This document shows, piece after piece, positions 1-6,617 of a stretch of 20,345 nucleotides of DNA. Position numbers and translations under genes: made by a program. The notes under the pieces are model-generated. The model ran no database searches. It had not been told where the DNA came from and worked only from the letters and a program-made list of their open reading frames with translations. Positions within the stretch are counted from its first letter, which is position 1. Every line of letters starts with the position of its first letter. Source of the DNA: an uncultured Oscillospiraceae bacterium (lineage in GTDB: Bacteria; Bacillota; Clostridia; Oscillospirales; Ruminococcaceae); contig CAJUSD010000045.1 in assembly GCA_910589145.1 (NCBI GenBank), forward strand, positions 1 through 20,345. The letters are read 5' to 3'.

Positions 1-280
1 TTTCCGTTCCAAAATCACGTTTCAGGATATTCACTTTATCATCTGGGATACTGCCGTGATTGGCATGGTGGTTGTATTTCTTTACCACGACAGAACGCAG
101 CCCCTGCTCTGCCATATGCCTCTGGATCCGCTTGATGCTGCAGAGTGTCCCGGCACCATTGAGTACACGGCATAGTTTGACAGCCCTGTATCTGCGTTTG
201 GAATCCTCAAATAAAATCCAGATAGAAAATTTTTCGGGAACGGACCCTGATGTGGTTTTACAGGATTTTTATGCTTCATT
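1..280 (-). pseudogene. IS3-family transposase (OrfB) fragment
   Basis: Read on the minus strand, an uninterrupted frame runs from an ATG at 280 off the left edge. It contains SKRRYRAVKLCRVLN, then CSIKRIQRHMAEQGLRSVVV, then KKYNHHANHGSIPDDKVNIL. This is the HTH_21-type region that precedes the DDE integrase core of IS3/IS150-group OrfB transposases, known for example from VVVKKYNHHANHG-type motifs. The first ~30 codons after the ATG do not resemble the usual OrfB N-terminus, and an in-frame TGA lies at 287-289. The gene is therefore 5'-truncated or recombined inside the window, and the DDE domain, if present, lies to the left. The family call is fairly secure from the motif. Whether the element is still active cannot be judged. 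Confidence 0.75.
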
Positions 281-420
281 ATGCCTCATACCTCACAAAC
301 CTGACAGGAATTCTGGAATATAATATGCGCAGCGACATCCGCAAAGCCAATAAAAACACCTAAAACAAATATGAATATCATTTGAATACCAACCGGGGCA
401 TTACCGAATTAAGGGGTTAG

Positions 421-609
421 ATCATTGAACTTTTTATGACAGATTCCCAATATTTCAGAAGAAAGATTTTCAGACATATCAAAAGGAGACTTCGCAAAGC
501 GCTTTGTCCCTACAAGCCTAATCGTTCTTTCCCTAGAATCCATAAACACAGATTCCTGCACTTTCCCTTTAATTATGAAATCTTCTTAATTTCCTTTCTT
601 TTCCTTTAA
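421..609 (+). pseudogene. possible transposase C-terminal tail (57-63 codons)
   Basis: A short plus-strand frame follows an in-frame TAG at 418-420, with an ATG at 436 and a TAA at 607-609. The peptide is very basic and includes FRRKIFRHIKRRLRKALCP followed by YKPNRSFPRIHKHR. A basic tail of the pattern RxxxxPxxPNRxxPRxxKxK is typical of the C-termini of IS4-type DDE transposases, so a remnant is plausible. No catalytic domain is visible and no ribosome binding site precedes it. Nothing recognisable was found in 290-420. This is a low-confidence call resting on composition and a loosely matching tail motif. Confidence 0.3.
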
Positions 610-619
610 GTTGATGTCA

Positions 620-852
620 TTGCCTTCACACTGGAACTATGGAGGCAGGGTAAGCCCATGCCGGAACAGCAGAGGCTGGTGGTGGATTCTATTCCCCGAA
701 AGAATCAGACTACATCCTTGATCGATACTGGTGATGTTTAGGGGCCTCTGGTGTTGGAAAGACAGTATATTTCTTGTATCCGTCTCTGGAGTATGCCTTT
801 GCCTCTGGGAAAAGTCTGTTATTGACTGACACAAAATCAGATATGGCGCATA
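620..852 (+). pseudogene. VirD4/TraG-type coupling protein, N-terminal remnant with Walker A
   Basis: Three consecutive pieces in different frames read as one ancestral protein. The first is LPSHWNYGGR (from 620), the second GKPMPEQQRLVVDSIPRKN up to a TAG at 738-740, and the third CLGASGVGKTVYFLYPSLEY followed by AFASGKSLLLTDTKSD (from 735). GASGVGKT is a Walker A P-loop. A P-loop followed by an aromatic-rich FLYPxLEYA stretch and a (T/D)DTKxD strand is characteristic of type IV coupling proteins of Firmicutes ICEs, which pump the relaxase-DNA complex into the conjugation channel. The original gene has at least one frameshift near 649 and a small deletion near 738. The protein ends abruptly after the first beta strand, where an unrelated sequence begins. 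It is non-functional. Confidence 0.6.
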
Positions 853-1178
853 ACAATTCTCATCATTGGAACTGGCCCGGATTTTCGATGTATTGCGACT
901 TGAAACTGCCCGTTCCCTTTCATGCGGACGACATCCTGACCATAGACTGCCACCCTTCCGCGCCGGTGAGCCGCGCTGTCATTCTGGAGGTAGGGGACAA
1001 CTGCGATTGCTGCTGTTTCCAGGCTTTGTACCGCAATGGCGATGGCACTTGGGGCATAGGGGCGGTCAAGCACGGAAACGTCCTTACGAACCATCACTCG
1101 CCGGAGATTTCCCCGCTAGAGGAAAGAAAACAACAAGCTGTGACAAAGGAGTGGATTCTACTGCATATACCGAGTTAA
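853..1178 (+). pseudogene. unrecognised fragment fused in frame to the coupling-protein remnant
   Basis: The frame carrying the Walker A region continues without a stop to TAA at 1176-1178. From about 853 the protein changes character to HWNWPGFSMYCDLKLPVPF, then DILTIDCHPSAPVSRAVILE, then VGDNCDCCCFQALYRNGDG. This is not ATPase-like. It alternates hydrophobic strands and has an unusual cysteine cluster (CDCCC). It resembles the kind of small accessory protein encoded beside ICE replication or transfer genes, but I cannot name a family. The last ~20 residues (after SPLEERK) look like random readthrough. A deletion probably joined two ICE genes here. No function is proposed. Confidence 0.4.
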
Positions 1179-1225
1179 TAGCGACACCTATACAATGAAG
1201 TATCAGCAGCAAGGGTTTCACAGTA

Positions 1226-1269
1226 AAAGCCTCCTTTTCGATTTCAATCCAAATCAAAAAGGAGGCTTT
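1226..1269 (-). terminator. intrinsic terminator of the glycyl radical enzyme operon
   Basis: A 13-bp perfect arm (AAAGCCTCCTTTT at 1226-1238, AAAAGGAGGCTTT at 1257-1269) continues, after one mismatch, into a 5-bp inner stem (1240-1244 with 1251-1255) closing a 6-nt loop. On the minus strand the GC-rich stem GGAGGC is followed directly by TTTT. It sits 48 nt beyond the stop codon of the minus-strand glycyl radical enzyme gene. Confidence 0.8.
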
Positions 1270-1317
1270 CGTCTGAAAATATGGAAGTTTCGGAAAAGGC
1301 AAGGTTTACGCCAACTG

Positions 1318-3546
1318 TCAAAATGCAGCTGTTCTCATAATCACTTCGTCCTGAAGATTTTTATCCAGCTCGGTAAAGTAAGCGCTGTAACCGGTCACCC
1401 GGACAATCAGCCCCGCATACTCCTCCGGCCGCTTCTGGGCCTCCCGCAGCTCCCGCGCAGAGAGAAAATAGAGCTGCACCTGCATCCCGCCTTCCCGGAA
1501 GAAGGTCCGCAGAATTTGGGACAGGGCTTCCACCCCGTTTTCGCCGGAGAACAGGTCCAGCGGGAGTTTTACATCCAGGGTGGCGGCGTTGTTGGAAAGG
1601 GAGTAGTCCAGCTTGGCGGCGGAACGCAGCATGGCGGTCAGTCCCTGCTGGTCCACACCGTGAGTCGGGCTGACCCCGTTGGCAAAGGGCTGGCCCTCTC
1701 TGTGGCCGTCGGGCAGGGCCGAACAGCGTTCTCCGTTCATAAACTGCAAAAAGCTGAACAGACCCGGGCGAAGGGGCGCACCGGAAATATGGCGTCTTTT
1801 CTGAACCTCCCCACAAAGGTACTGCCCCAGTTCCCGGACCATCTGGTCCGCCTCATCGCAATCGTTGCCGTATTTTGGAGCGCGATTGACAAGCATCGCC
1901 CGGAGTACTTCATCCTGGGCAAAATTGGTGCGGATGCCCGCCCACAGGCGTTCCAACGACAGAACTTTTTCCTGAAACACCAGCTTTTGCAGCGCGGTAA
2001 AGCTGTCTGCCGTCTGTACCAGGCCGCTCATCCGCACCCCTACGGTGGTCAGCTTTGCCCCGAATTGGGACACATCCCTTCCGCTTTGGAGACATCCATC
2101 CACCAGTATAGATTCCAGGGCATGGGGAATCAGCAGACTGTGACGCAGGGCGTCGTAAAGCAGACGCTGCTCCAGCATATCCAAGGCGAATTCGGTCTGC
2201 TTCTGAAAGGCCTGCCTCAGCTGCTCCAGATTCTTAAATTGGTTGAGATACCCGGTCTGGGGACCGATCTGCTCCCCTGTTGAGATAAAAGCTCCGTTGT
2301 TCATAGCCAGCTCCAGAAATTTCCCCACATTGACAGCGGCGCCCATTGGGTTGCCGCATTCCTTCGCCGGGGAGGCCATCTCATAGCAGCCGATAATGCC
2401 ATAGTTTCTGGCATCCTGCTGGGAATAGCCATACTTTTCCAGCGCCGCGACGGAAACCTCGTCACAGTAAAGCATTGGCCCACAGTTTTGCCTGGCCGTC
2501 TGGACGCAGGCGGCAACATATTCCTCCGGCGAGCCCTCCCATATGCGGGCGTTGAGCTTTGGCTGGAAGATTTTCAGGCGGCGGGTGGCGTTGAGGGCCA
2601 GGTAGGTCAGAGGATTGACCCCGTCGGTGCCGTCAGGGAGCATCCCGCCCAGGGTTACCGCCCGCCCCGGATCGGACATTTTAGAGGGATACCGCCAGTT
2701 TTTCAGCCAGAGAAGGGCTATCAGCTCCTGGGCATCCTCCTCTGTCAGCCGGCCGTTCTCCAGGTCCCTCTTATAAAAGGGATAGAGGTATTGGTCCATC
2801 CGCCCATAGGAAAAGGCGGAAACCCCTGACTCTATCTCCAAAAGCAGCTGTGTAAACCATACAAGCTGCACCGCATCCCAAAAGCTTTCGGCAGGCCGGG
2901 AGGCGATGCGGGAGCAGACCTCCCCGATTTCGCGCAGTTCCTCTGCGCGGCCGGAGGGCGCTTCTTCCGCCAGGCGGAGCGCCTCCTCTCCGTACCGCTG
3001 GATCAGTATCTCTCCACCTAAAATCGTTTCCCGGCCGGCCAGGAGGAAGCAGCGCTGATTTTCATCCAAGCCGCTTTCCTCCAGCCTCCGGTCAATTTCC
3101 TCTACCAGGCCGCCAAAGCCAATCCGCAGCACCTTTTCGTAATCCACGATGATATGGCCGAAGTTAATGCCGCCGTAAAAGATATCCCGCCATTTTTGAA
3201 AATCCGGGACGCTGTCCCGACCGGTACGGGCCATAAATTCCCTGTCGATCCGGGCAAAGGCCTGTTCCCGTTCTTCGGGGGTAAGGGGGTCAGGCAGACA
3301 GCAACGGTTGCAGTTCCATTCTTTATAGGGGAAATGTCCCACAATCCTTTCCCCCTCATAGATGGGGGTTTCAATTTTCCCCATACAGAAGCGGAAAAAC
3401 CTTCCCCGGCGCAGGGCGTAGTTTTCCTCCCGTTCCCCTGTGGCCCGCCAAAGGGAGAGTAGCTCCTCGGTTGAGGTCTTCGGCTCCTCCCTTGAAATGC
3501 CGTCCATTACCAGCTGCACACGCCTAGTCAATCCATCCTTCATCAT
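1318..3546 (-). CDS. glycyl radical enzyme of unknown substrate (PFL/GRE superfamily)
   Basis: A 742-residue cytoplasmic enzyme. The C-terminal radical motif is IVRVTGYSAYF, with the glycyl radical at Gly719. The active-site loop is IIGCYEMASPAKE, with the thiyl cysteine at Cys387 and a glutamate two residues later (Glu389). Non-PFL members (dehydratases, C-N and C-S lyases, decarboxylases) normally have GC-V-EP here, and pyruvate formate-lyase has adjacent cysteines. The loop therefore argues against PFL and for a C-X lyase or dehydratase-like chemistry with Glu as base, but Tyr at the middle position and the lack of EP set it apart from the characterised groups. Length is slightly below the usual 780-850. 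It is the second gene of an operon, with the activase upstream. Start: an ATG at 3546 lies 11 nt after AAAGGG; an in-frame GTG at 3558 would add four residues but has no spaced ribosome site. It needs anaerobiosis and the partner activase. Substrate unknown. Confidence 0.93.
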   Translation of the reverse strand: MMKDGLTRRVQLVMDGISREEPKTSTEELLSLWRATGEREENYALRRGRFFRFCMGKIETPIYEGERIVGHFPYKEWNCNRCCLPDPLTPEEREQAFARIDREFMARTGRDSVPDFQKWRDIFYGGINFGHIIVDYEKVLRIGFGGLVEEIDRRLEESGLDENQRCFLLAGRETILGGEILIQRYGEEALRLAEEAPSGRAEELREIGEVCSRIASRPAESFWDAVQLVWFTQLLLEIESGVSAFSYGRMDQYLYPFYKRDLENGRLTEEDAQELIALLWLKNWRYPSKMSDPGRAVTLGGMLPDGTDGVNPLTYLALNATRRLKIFQPKLNARIWEGSPEEYVAACVQTARQNCGPMLYCDEVSVAALEKYGYSQQDARNYGIIGCYEMASPAKECGNPMGAAVNVGKFLELAMNNGAFISTGEQIGPQTGYLNQFKNLEQLRQAFQKQTEFALDMLEQRLLYDALRHSLLIPHALESILVDGCLQSGRDVSQFGAKLTTVGVRMSGLVQTADSFTALQKLVFQEKVLSLERLWAGIRTNFAQDEVLRAMLVNRAPKYGNDCDEADQMVRELGQYLCGEVQKRRHISGAPLRPGLFSFLQFMNGERCSALPDGHREGQPFANGVSPTHGVDQQGLTAMLRSAAKLDYSLSNNAATLDVKLPLDLFSGENGVEALSQILRTFFREGGMQVQLYFLSARELREAQKRPEEYAGLIVRVTGYSAYFTELDKNLQDEVIMRTAAF

Positions 3547-3599
3547 CTTCCACAGCACCCTTTCTTTTTCTTTCTAAATTTGCTGTATATCATTTATTG

Positions 3600-3653
3600 T
3601 AAGCCGAATCAAAATCCCTTTCTCTTTTTTCGGGTAAAAAATGATCCGGCTTA
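3600..3653 (-). promoter_or_regulatory. intergenic stem-loop between activase and glycyl radical enzyme
   Basis: In the 103-nt gap between the two minus-strand genes, TAAGCCGAATCA (3600-3611) is complementary to TGATCCGGCTTA (3642-3653) with a single mismatch, closing a ~30-nt loop rich in A on the coding strand. There is no U-tract directly after the stem, so it is not a standard terminator. An mRNA-processing or stability element that would raise enzyme over activase is the simplest reading. That role is inference. Confidence 0.45.
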
Positions 3654-3661
3654 TGTTAATA

Positions 3662-4585
3662 CTACAGGCTCCGGCAAACCACCGGAACCGAAAGCCGCCG
3701 CTTCATCCCTTCTTCTATCTGCAGCAGGGTTTGGGAATCGGGGGGCTCAAGTTCCTCCGCCTGATAATCCATTCCCAGCTGATGGTATTTGGAGAGGGCC
3801 GTACGATGGAAGGGCAGCAGATCCACCCCATCCAAGCCGGGATATTTTGCCAGAATTTCCGCCATCTGTTCCTGTTCCTTCGGAAAGGTGTTTACGCCTG
3901 GAATCAGAGGGATACGAATTCGGACAGCGGCCTTTTCCCGGCAAAGGCGGTCAAGGTTATCCAGAATCCGCTCATTGGAGCTTCCGGTAATCCGCTGGTG
4001 CAGCTGGGGATCTGCCGCCTTCAGGTCAAACAAGAATAAATCCGTCTTCTCTAGCACCTGTTGAAAGGCCTTCCAGGGGACGTTTCCGGCGGTATCTATC
4101 GCGATGGAGATATCCTTGGCCTTCAGCAGCTCCATCAAGGGGGCCAGCTCCTCTGACTGAAGCAGCGGTTCCCCACCAGAAAAGGTTATCCCACCGCCGC
4201 TGCTTTCATAATAGGGCCGGTCCGCCAGCAGCAAAGGCAGTAGTTTCTCTTTATCATATGCCTTTGCCGTAGCAACCAGAGCCTGGGAAGGACAGCAGCT
4301 TACGCACTGCCCGCATCTGGAGCAGCCGTCATGGGCTTTGGCATATTCCACCAATTGCCAAGGGGATTGGCAATCCTGCCCGGACGCCTGGCGGCAGGTC
4401 TCCGAACACGCCCCGCAGTGAATACAGCGGGAAGAAATATACCTAAGCTCAAAGCCGCTGCGGAGAGTTTCCGGATTGTGGCACCAAAAGCAGCGCAAAG
4501 AGCAGCCCTTTAAAAAAACGGTGGTCCGGATACCTGGTCCGTCGTGGAAAGAACATCTCTGTATGTTTGTAATTAAAAGCGGCAA
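3662..4585 (-). CDS. glycyl-radical enzyme activating protein (radical SAM)
   Basis: About 307 residues. It generates the glycyl radical on its partner by reductive cleavage of S-adenosylmethionine. Visible motifs are DGPGIRTTVFLKGC, followed by the radical SAM CxxxCxxC (Cys28, Cys32, Cys35 in CSLRCFWC). Two ferredoxin-type [4Fe-4S] sites follow (Cys54/57/60/64 and Cys88/91/94/98). The SAM-binding GGEP lies in GGGITFSGGEPLLQ. The extra ferredoxin-like insert separates it from PflA, which lacks it, and groups it with activases of dehydratase/decarboxylase-type glycyl radical enzymes such as glycerol dehydratase and CutD-like activases. TTG at 4585 is preferred because GGAGG sits 9 nt upstream and the protein then begins at the family's normal MxxLITNIQR. 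GTG 4594 and TTG 4612 are alternatives, but the latter would leave almost no leader after the mapped promoter. First gene of the two-gene operon. Confidence 0.93.
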   Translation of the reverse strand: MPLLITNIQRCSFHDGPGIRTTVFLKGCSLRCFWCHNPETLRSGFELRYISSRCIHCGACSETCRQASGQDCQSPWQLVEYAKAHDGCSRCGQCVSCCPSQALVATAKAYDKEKLLPLLLADRPYYESSGGGITFSGGEPLLQSEELAPLMELLKAKDISIAIDTAGNVPWKAFQQVLEKTDLFLFDLKAADPQLHQRITGSSNERILDNLDRLCREKAAVRIRIPLIPGVNTFPKEQEQMAEILAKYPGLDGVDLLPFHRTALSKYHQLGMDYQAEELEPPDSQTLLQIEEGMKRRLSVPVVCRSL

Positions 4586-4629
4586 GAAAATCACCCTCCA
4601 TTCTGCTGCCAACGGAAATATCCAGTAAG

Positions 4630-4658
4630 ATTATATAGGAAATGGGAGGAGGTTTCAA
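4630..4658 (-). promoter_or_regulatory. sigma-A-type promoter of the activase/GRE operon
   Basis: On the minus strand, TTGAAA (4658-4653) and TATAAT (4635-4630) are separated by exactly 17 nt. The -10 matches consensus perfectly. The predicted transcription start near 4623 leaves a ~38-nt leader containing GGAGG before the TTG at 4585. Confidence 0.7.
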
Positions 4659-4682
4659 TCCCTAAGTTTAAGTGTATCTCTC

Positions 4683-4716
4683 AAAACTACGGATCAGAAA
4701 TGGTTCGTAGTTTTTT
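4683..4716 (+). terminator. plus-strand intrinsic terminator with GAAA tetraloop, no matching gene
   Basis: AAAACTACGGATCA (4683-4696) pairs with TGGTTCGTAGTTTT (4701-4714) through 14 base pairs including two G-U wobbles, capped by GAAA (4697-4700). It is followed by a run of six T (4711-4716) and then ATTT. The U-tract is on the plus strand, yet the nearest upstream plus-strand gene is only the debris at 620-1178. It may be left over from the ICE that preceded the GRE operon here, or act as an insulator between divergent units. Confidence 0.65.
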
Positions 4717-4751
4717 ATTTACCAAAATGAAATGTTCAGGAGGTCAATCAT

Positions 4752-5090
4752 ATGAACCAGGAAAACAAAACAGCACCCAATATTCCGACAATAGAAATAG
4801 AAGTTCAGGGACATAGAGCAACCTTGTGCTTCGCAGAAAAAGCCGACCCAGAGATAGCGATCTGCATCAGGCAGGCCTGCAAAAGAATGTCTCTGTCCGG
4901 GAACGTCCCCGGCGACCGGCAAGGCAGCGAGATGAAACCATCCCCTCCTTCCCGGAGGACGGAAGTGAAAGCACATAAGGAATCGGCAGTGGAAGGTGGG
5001 CCAGGACTCCTCCATCCGAACCGAAACCGCGTTGGGATGGGTGAACTAAAATTACGAGGTGGAGCTGGTCTCCCCCATCTGCCGGTATGA
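4752..5090 (+). CDS. small mobile-element ORF, probably broken after ~48 residues
   Basis: The ATG at 4752 is preceded by AGGAGG at 8-nt spacing, a strong translation start. The first ~48 residues (MNQENKTAPNIPTIEIEVQG, then HRATLCFAEKADPEIAICIR) have a Thr/Pro/Asn-rich leader, two short beta strands and a helix. This is reminiscent of the small TnpW-like proteins found beside amidoligase and relaxase genes in Clostridia ICEs, but I cannot confirm the family. After about residue 48 the sequence becomes Pro/Arg/Gly-rich and non-protein-like, overlapping in another frame the start of the amidoligase remnant. The real gene therefore probably ended or was truncated there. Start secure, family uncertain, function unknown. 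Confidence 0.4.
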   Translation: MNQENKTAPNIPTIEIEVQGHRATLCFAEKADPEIAICIRQACKRMSLSGNVPGDRQGSEMKPSPPSRRTEVKAHKESAVEGGPGLLHPNRNRVGMGELKLRGGAGLPHLPV

Positions 5091-5645
5091 GGACATAGGG
5101 GTTCATTTAGGAGATGGTCCGGGAGCTGAGAAAGGCGGGAGCCATAGTCAACAGCTTCTGCGGCATCTGTGTTCATATGGACGAGGCACGCCGCACGGCG
5201 GCAACCCTCCGCAACCTTGTGAATATCATGGAGTCCAAGGAGGATCTGCTTTACAAGGCCCTGGACGTACAGGCCTCCCGCGAGAGATACTGCCAGAAGG
5301 CGGATGTCAGCTTCCTGGATATGCTCAACAGCTACCGCCCCAAATCTATGGAGGAGCTGGAACAGATCTGGTATGACGGAAGAGGAAGCCGATTTGATCA
5401 CTACGATGAATTCCGGTACAAGGCCCTGAACCTCCACAGCGTCTTTTCCAAGGGGACCATTGAGTTCCGGTTGTTTAACTCCACCCTTCACGCCGGAAAG
5501 GTCAAGGTGTACATCCAGCTCTGCCTGGCAGTGAGCCACCAGGCGCTGGTGCAGAAACACGCTGTCCCCACAAGAACCCATTCCGACAACGAAAAATACA
5601 CCTTCCGCACCTAGCTGCTGCGGTTGGGTCTCATCGAAAGTGACC
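4981..5645 (+). pseudogene. amidoligase-family protein, decayed
   Basis: The ancestral protein can be read across two frames: RNRQWKVGQDSSIRTE (from 4981), NYEVELVSPICRYEDI (5050-5097), MVRELRKAGAIVNSFCGICV (from 5114), LRNLVNIMESKEDLLYKAL, and ALNLHSVFSKGTIEFRLFNS up to NEKYTFRT. These match the ATP-grasp-like amidoligase_2 family, with the signature YEVELVSPI, a (C/S)GIHxHxD-type strand and GTxEFRLFN. The family is carried by many Firmicutes ICEs and is thought to ligate amide bonds. Lesions are an in-frame TAA at 5047, a frame change between about 5097 and 5110, a TAG at 5108 where a Gln fits, and a TAG at 5612 replacing the Trp of the usual FRTWLLRLGLI. The N-terminal third is missing. 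Non-functional. Confidence 0.75.
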
Positions 5646-5725
5646 ACCAAGAACGTCCCCCGACCCGCATTGAGGGGAGGTGTGAACTGTGCGAGGGGGC
5701 GTGTGACCCTCGAACTTTATCCTGC

Positions 5726-5953
5726 TTAAGAATCGTTCCCCATCTCCATCGCTCCTTCATACGGCGGCCACAGCATCAGTCCGGGTTTCTTCTCCAGCGC
5801 AATCTGCTTGCCTTCCGGCTGCTGAAAGAAGCAGTGGGTGTAGGACAACTCATTCTCCCGGATCACCCGGTCCAGCACCGCCAGCATATGGTCTTCCTCC
5901 AGGAAAGCTGTGCGATACCAGAAGGGAGTGGACTGACGGATGCCGCTCCTGAT
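5726..5953 (-). pseudogene. unrecognised minus-strand protein fragment in ICE debris
   Basis: The minus strand has an open frame of ~75 codons ending in TAA at 5728-5726: STPFWYRTAFLEEDHMLAVL, then DRVIRENELSYTHCFFQQPE, then GKQIALEKKPGLMLWPPYEG. The composition (aromatic, acidic and hydrophobic alternation, no low complexity) is that of real protein rather than chance. The frame is closed upstream by a stop at 5956-5954 without a plausible start codon, and the upstream boundary coincides with the start of the relaxase remnant on the other strand. It reads as the C-terminal ~65 residues of a gene cut by recombination. I do not recognise the family. Confidence 0.4.
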
Positions 5954-6608
5954 TTAAAGTGTTCCCACATCAAGGGTGGCGAAAAACACGCTTCCCGTCT
6001 GAAAAACTATGTGGGATATATCGCCGCCAGGGAGGGTGTGGAGGTAATAAGAGGTAATAAAAAGAGAAATAAACTATCTCAATTACATCGCCAGCCGTTC
6101 CCGCTCTCATGGATTGTTCTCTGGCTCGGAGGAGCCGCTGGTGTTATCCAAAATCGCCAAGGAGGTTTCTGAACATCCGGGAACTATGTGGATGCCGATT
6201 ATCTCCCTGAAACGGGAAGACGCGGCCCGTCTCGGTTATGACAAAGCCGAAAGCAGGAAAGCCCTCCTCAGCTCCTATGCCATGGAGACGGCACAACACA
6301 TGGAAATTCCCTGGGAGCAGTTCCGATGGTACGCCGCTTTTCATGATAAAGGAGATCACCCGCACGTTCATATGGTCTGCTACAGCGCGGACCCATCCAA
6401 GGGATTCCTCCCCAAACAGGAGATAGCAAAAATAAAGTCGGACCTGGCAGGAAGGATCTTCCGCCAGGAGCTGACCGAAATCTGCTCCCGGCAGACACAG
6501 CGGAGAGACGAGGCGGCAATGGCCGCCAAGGGAAGATGGAACAGATCTTCTGACAGCTCAGAGAAACAACCGGCGAAAAACAGTATGTCTGTCTCAAGCC
6601 ATCGCTGA
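5951..6608 (+). pseudogene. MobP3/MobL-type relaxase, internally deleted
   Basis: The N-terminal piece (frame of 5951) reads DLKCSHIKGGEKHASRLKNY and VGYIAAREGVEVI, the start of MobL/MobP3 relaxases of Firmicutes ICEs. A second frame from about 6067 continues NYLNYIASRSRSHGLFSGSE, then MWMPIISLKREDAARLGYDK, FRWYAAFHDKGDHPHVHMVC and IFRQELTEICSRQTQRRDEA. HDKGDHPHVH is the metal-binding histidine motif of the relaxase. A frame change near 6065, at the join between the two pieces, and a loss of about 60 residues there disable it. Close to the end (~6530) another frame change follows; the natural continuation (GEKQYVCLKPSLKKA) is readable in the next frame up to 6612, interrupted by a TGA at 6550-6552. 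The relaxase would nick oriT and pilot the strand. Decayed. Confidence 0.75.
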
Positions 6609-6617
6609 AAAAGGCTG

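Noticed and set aside
1195..2283. Long plus-strand open frame opposite the glycyl radical enzyme gene
   Set aside because: Gln/Leu/Pro-rich translation with no family motif. It is the antisense shadow of a GC-rich gene whose minus-strand product has complete catalytic motifs.
1318..4585. Pyruvate formate-lyase and its activase (pflB/pflA)
   Set aside because: The enzyme lacks adjacent catalytic cysteines (GCYE instead of CC) and the activase has a two-cluster ferredoxin insert absent from PflA.
4805..5650. 281-codon minus-strand open frame over the amidoligase remnant
   Set aside because: Recognisable family motifs are on the plus strand. The minus translation has no ribosome site or motif and its length reflects the absence of stops in a GC-rich shadow frame.
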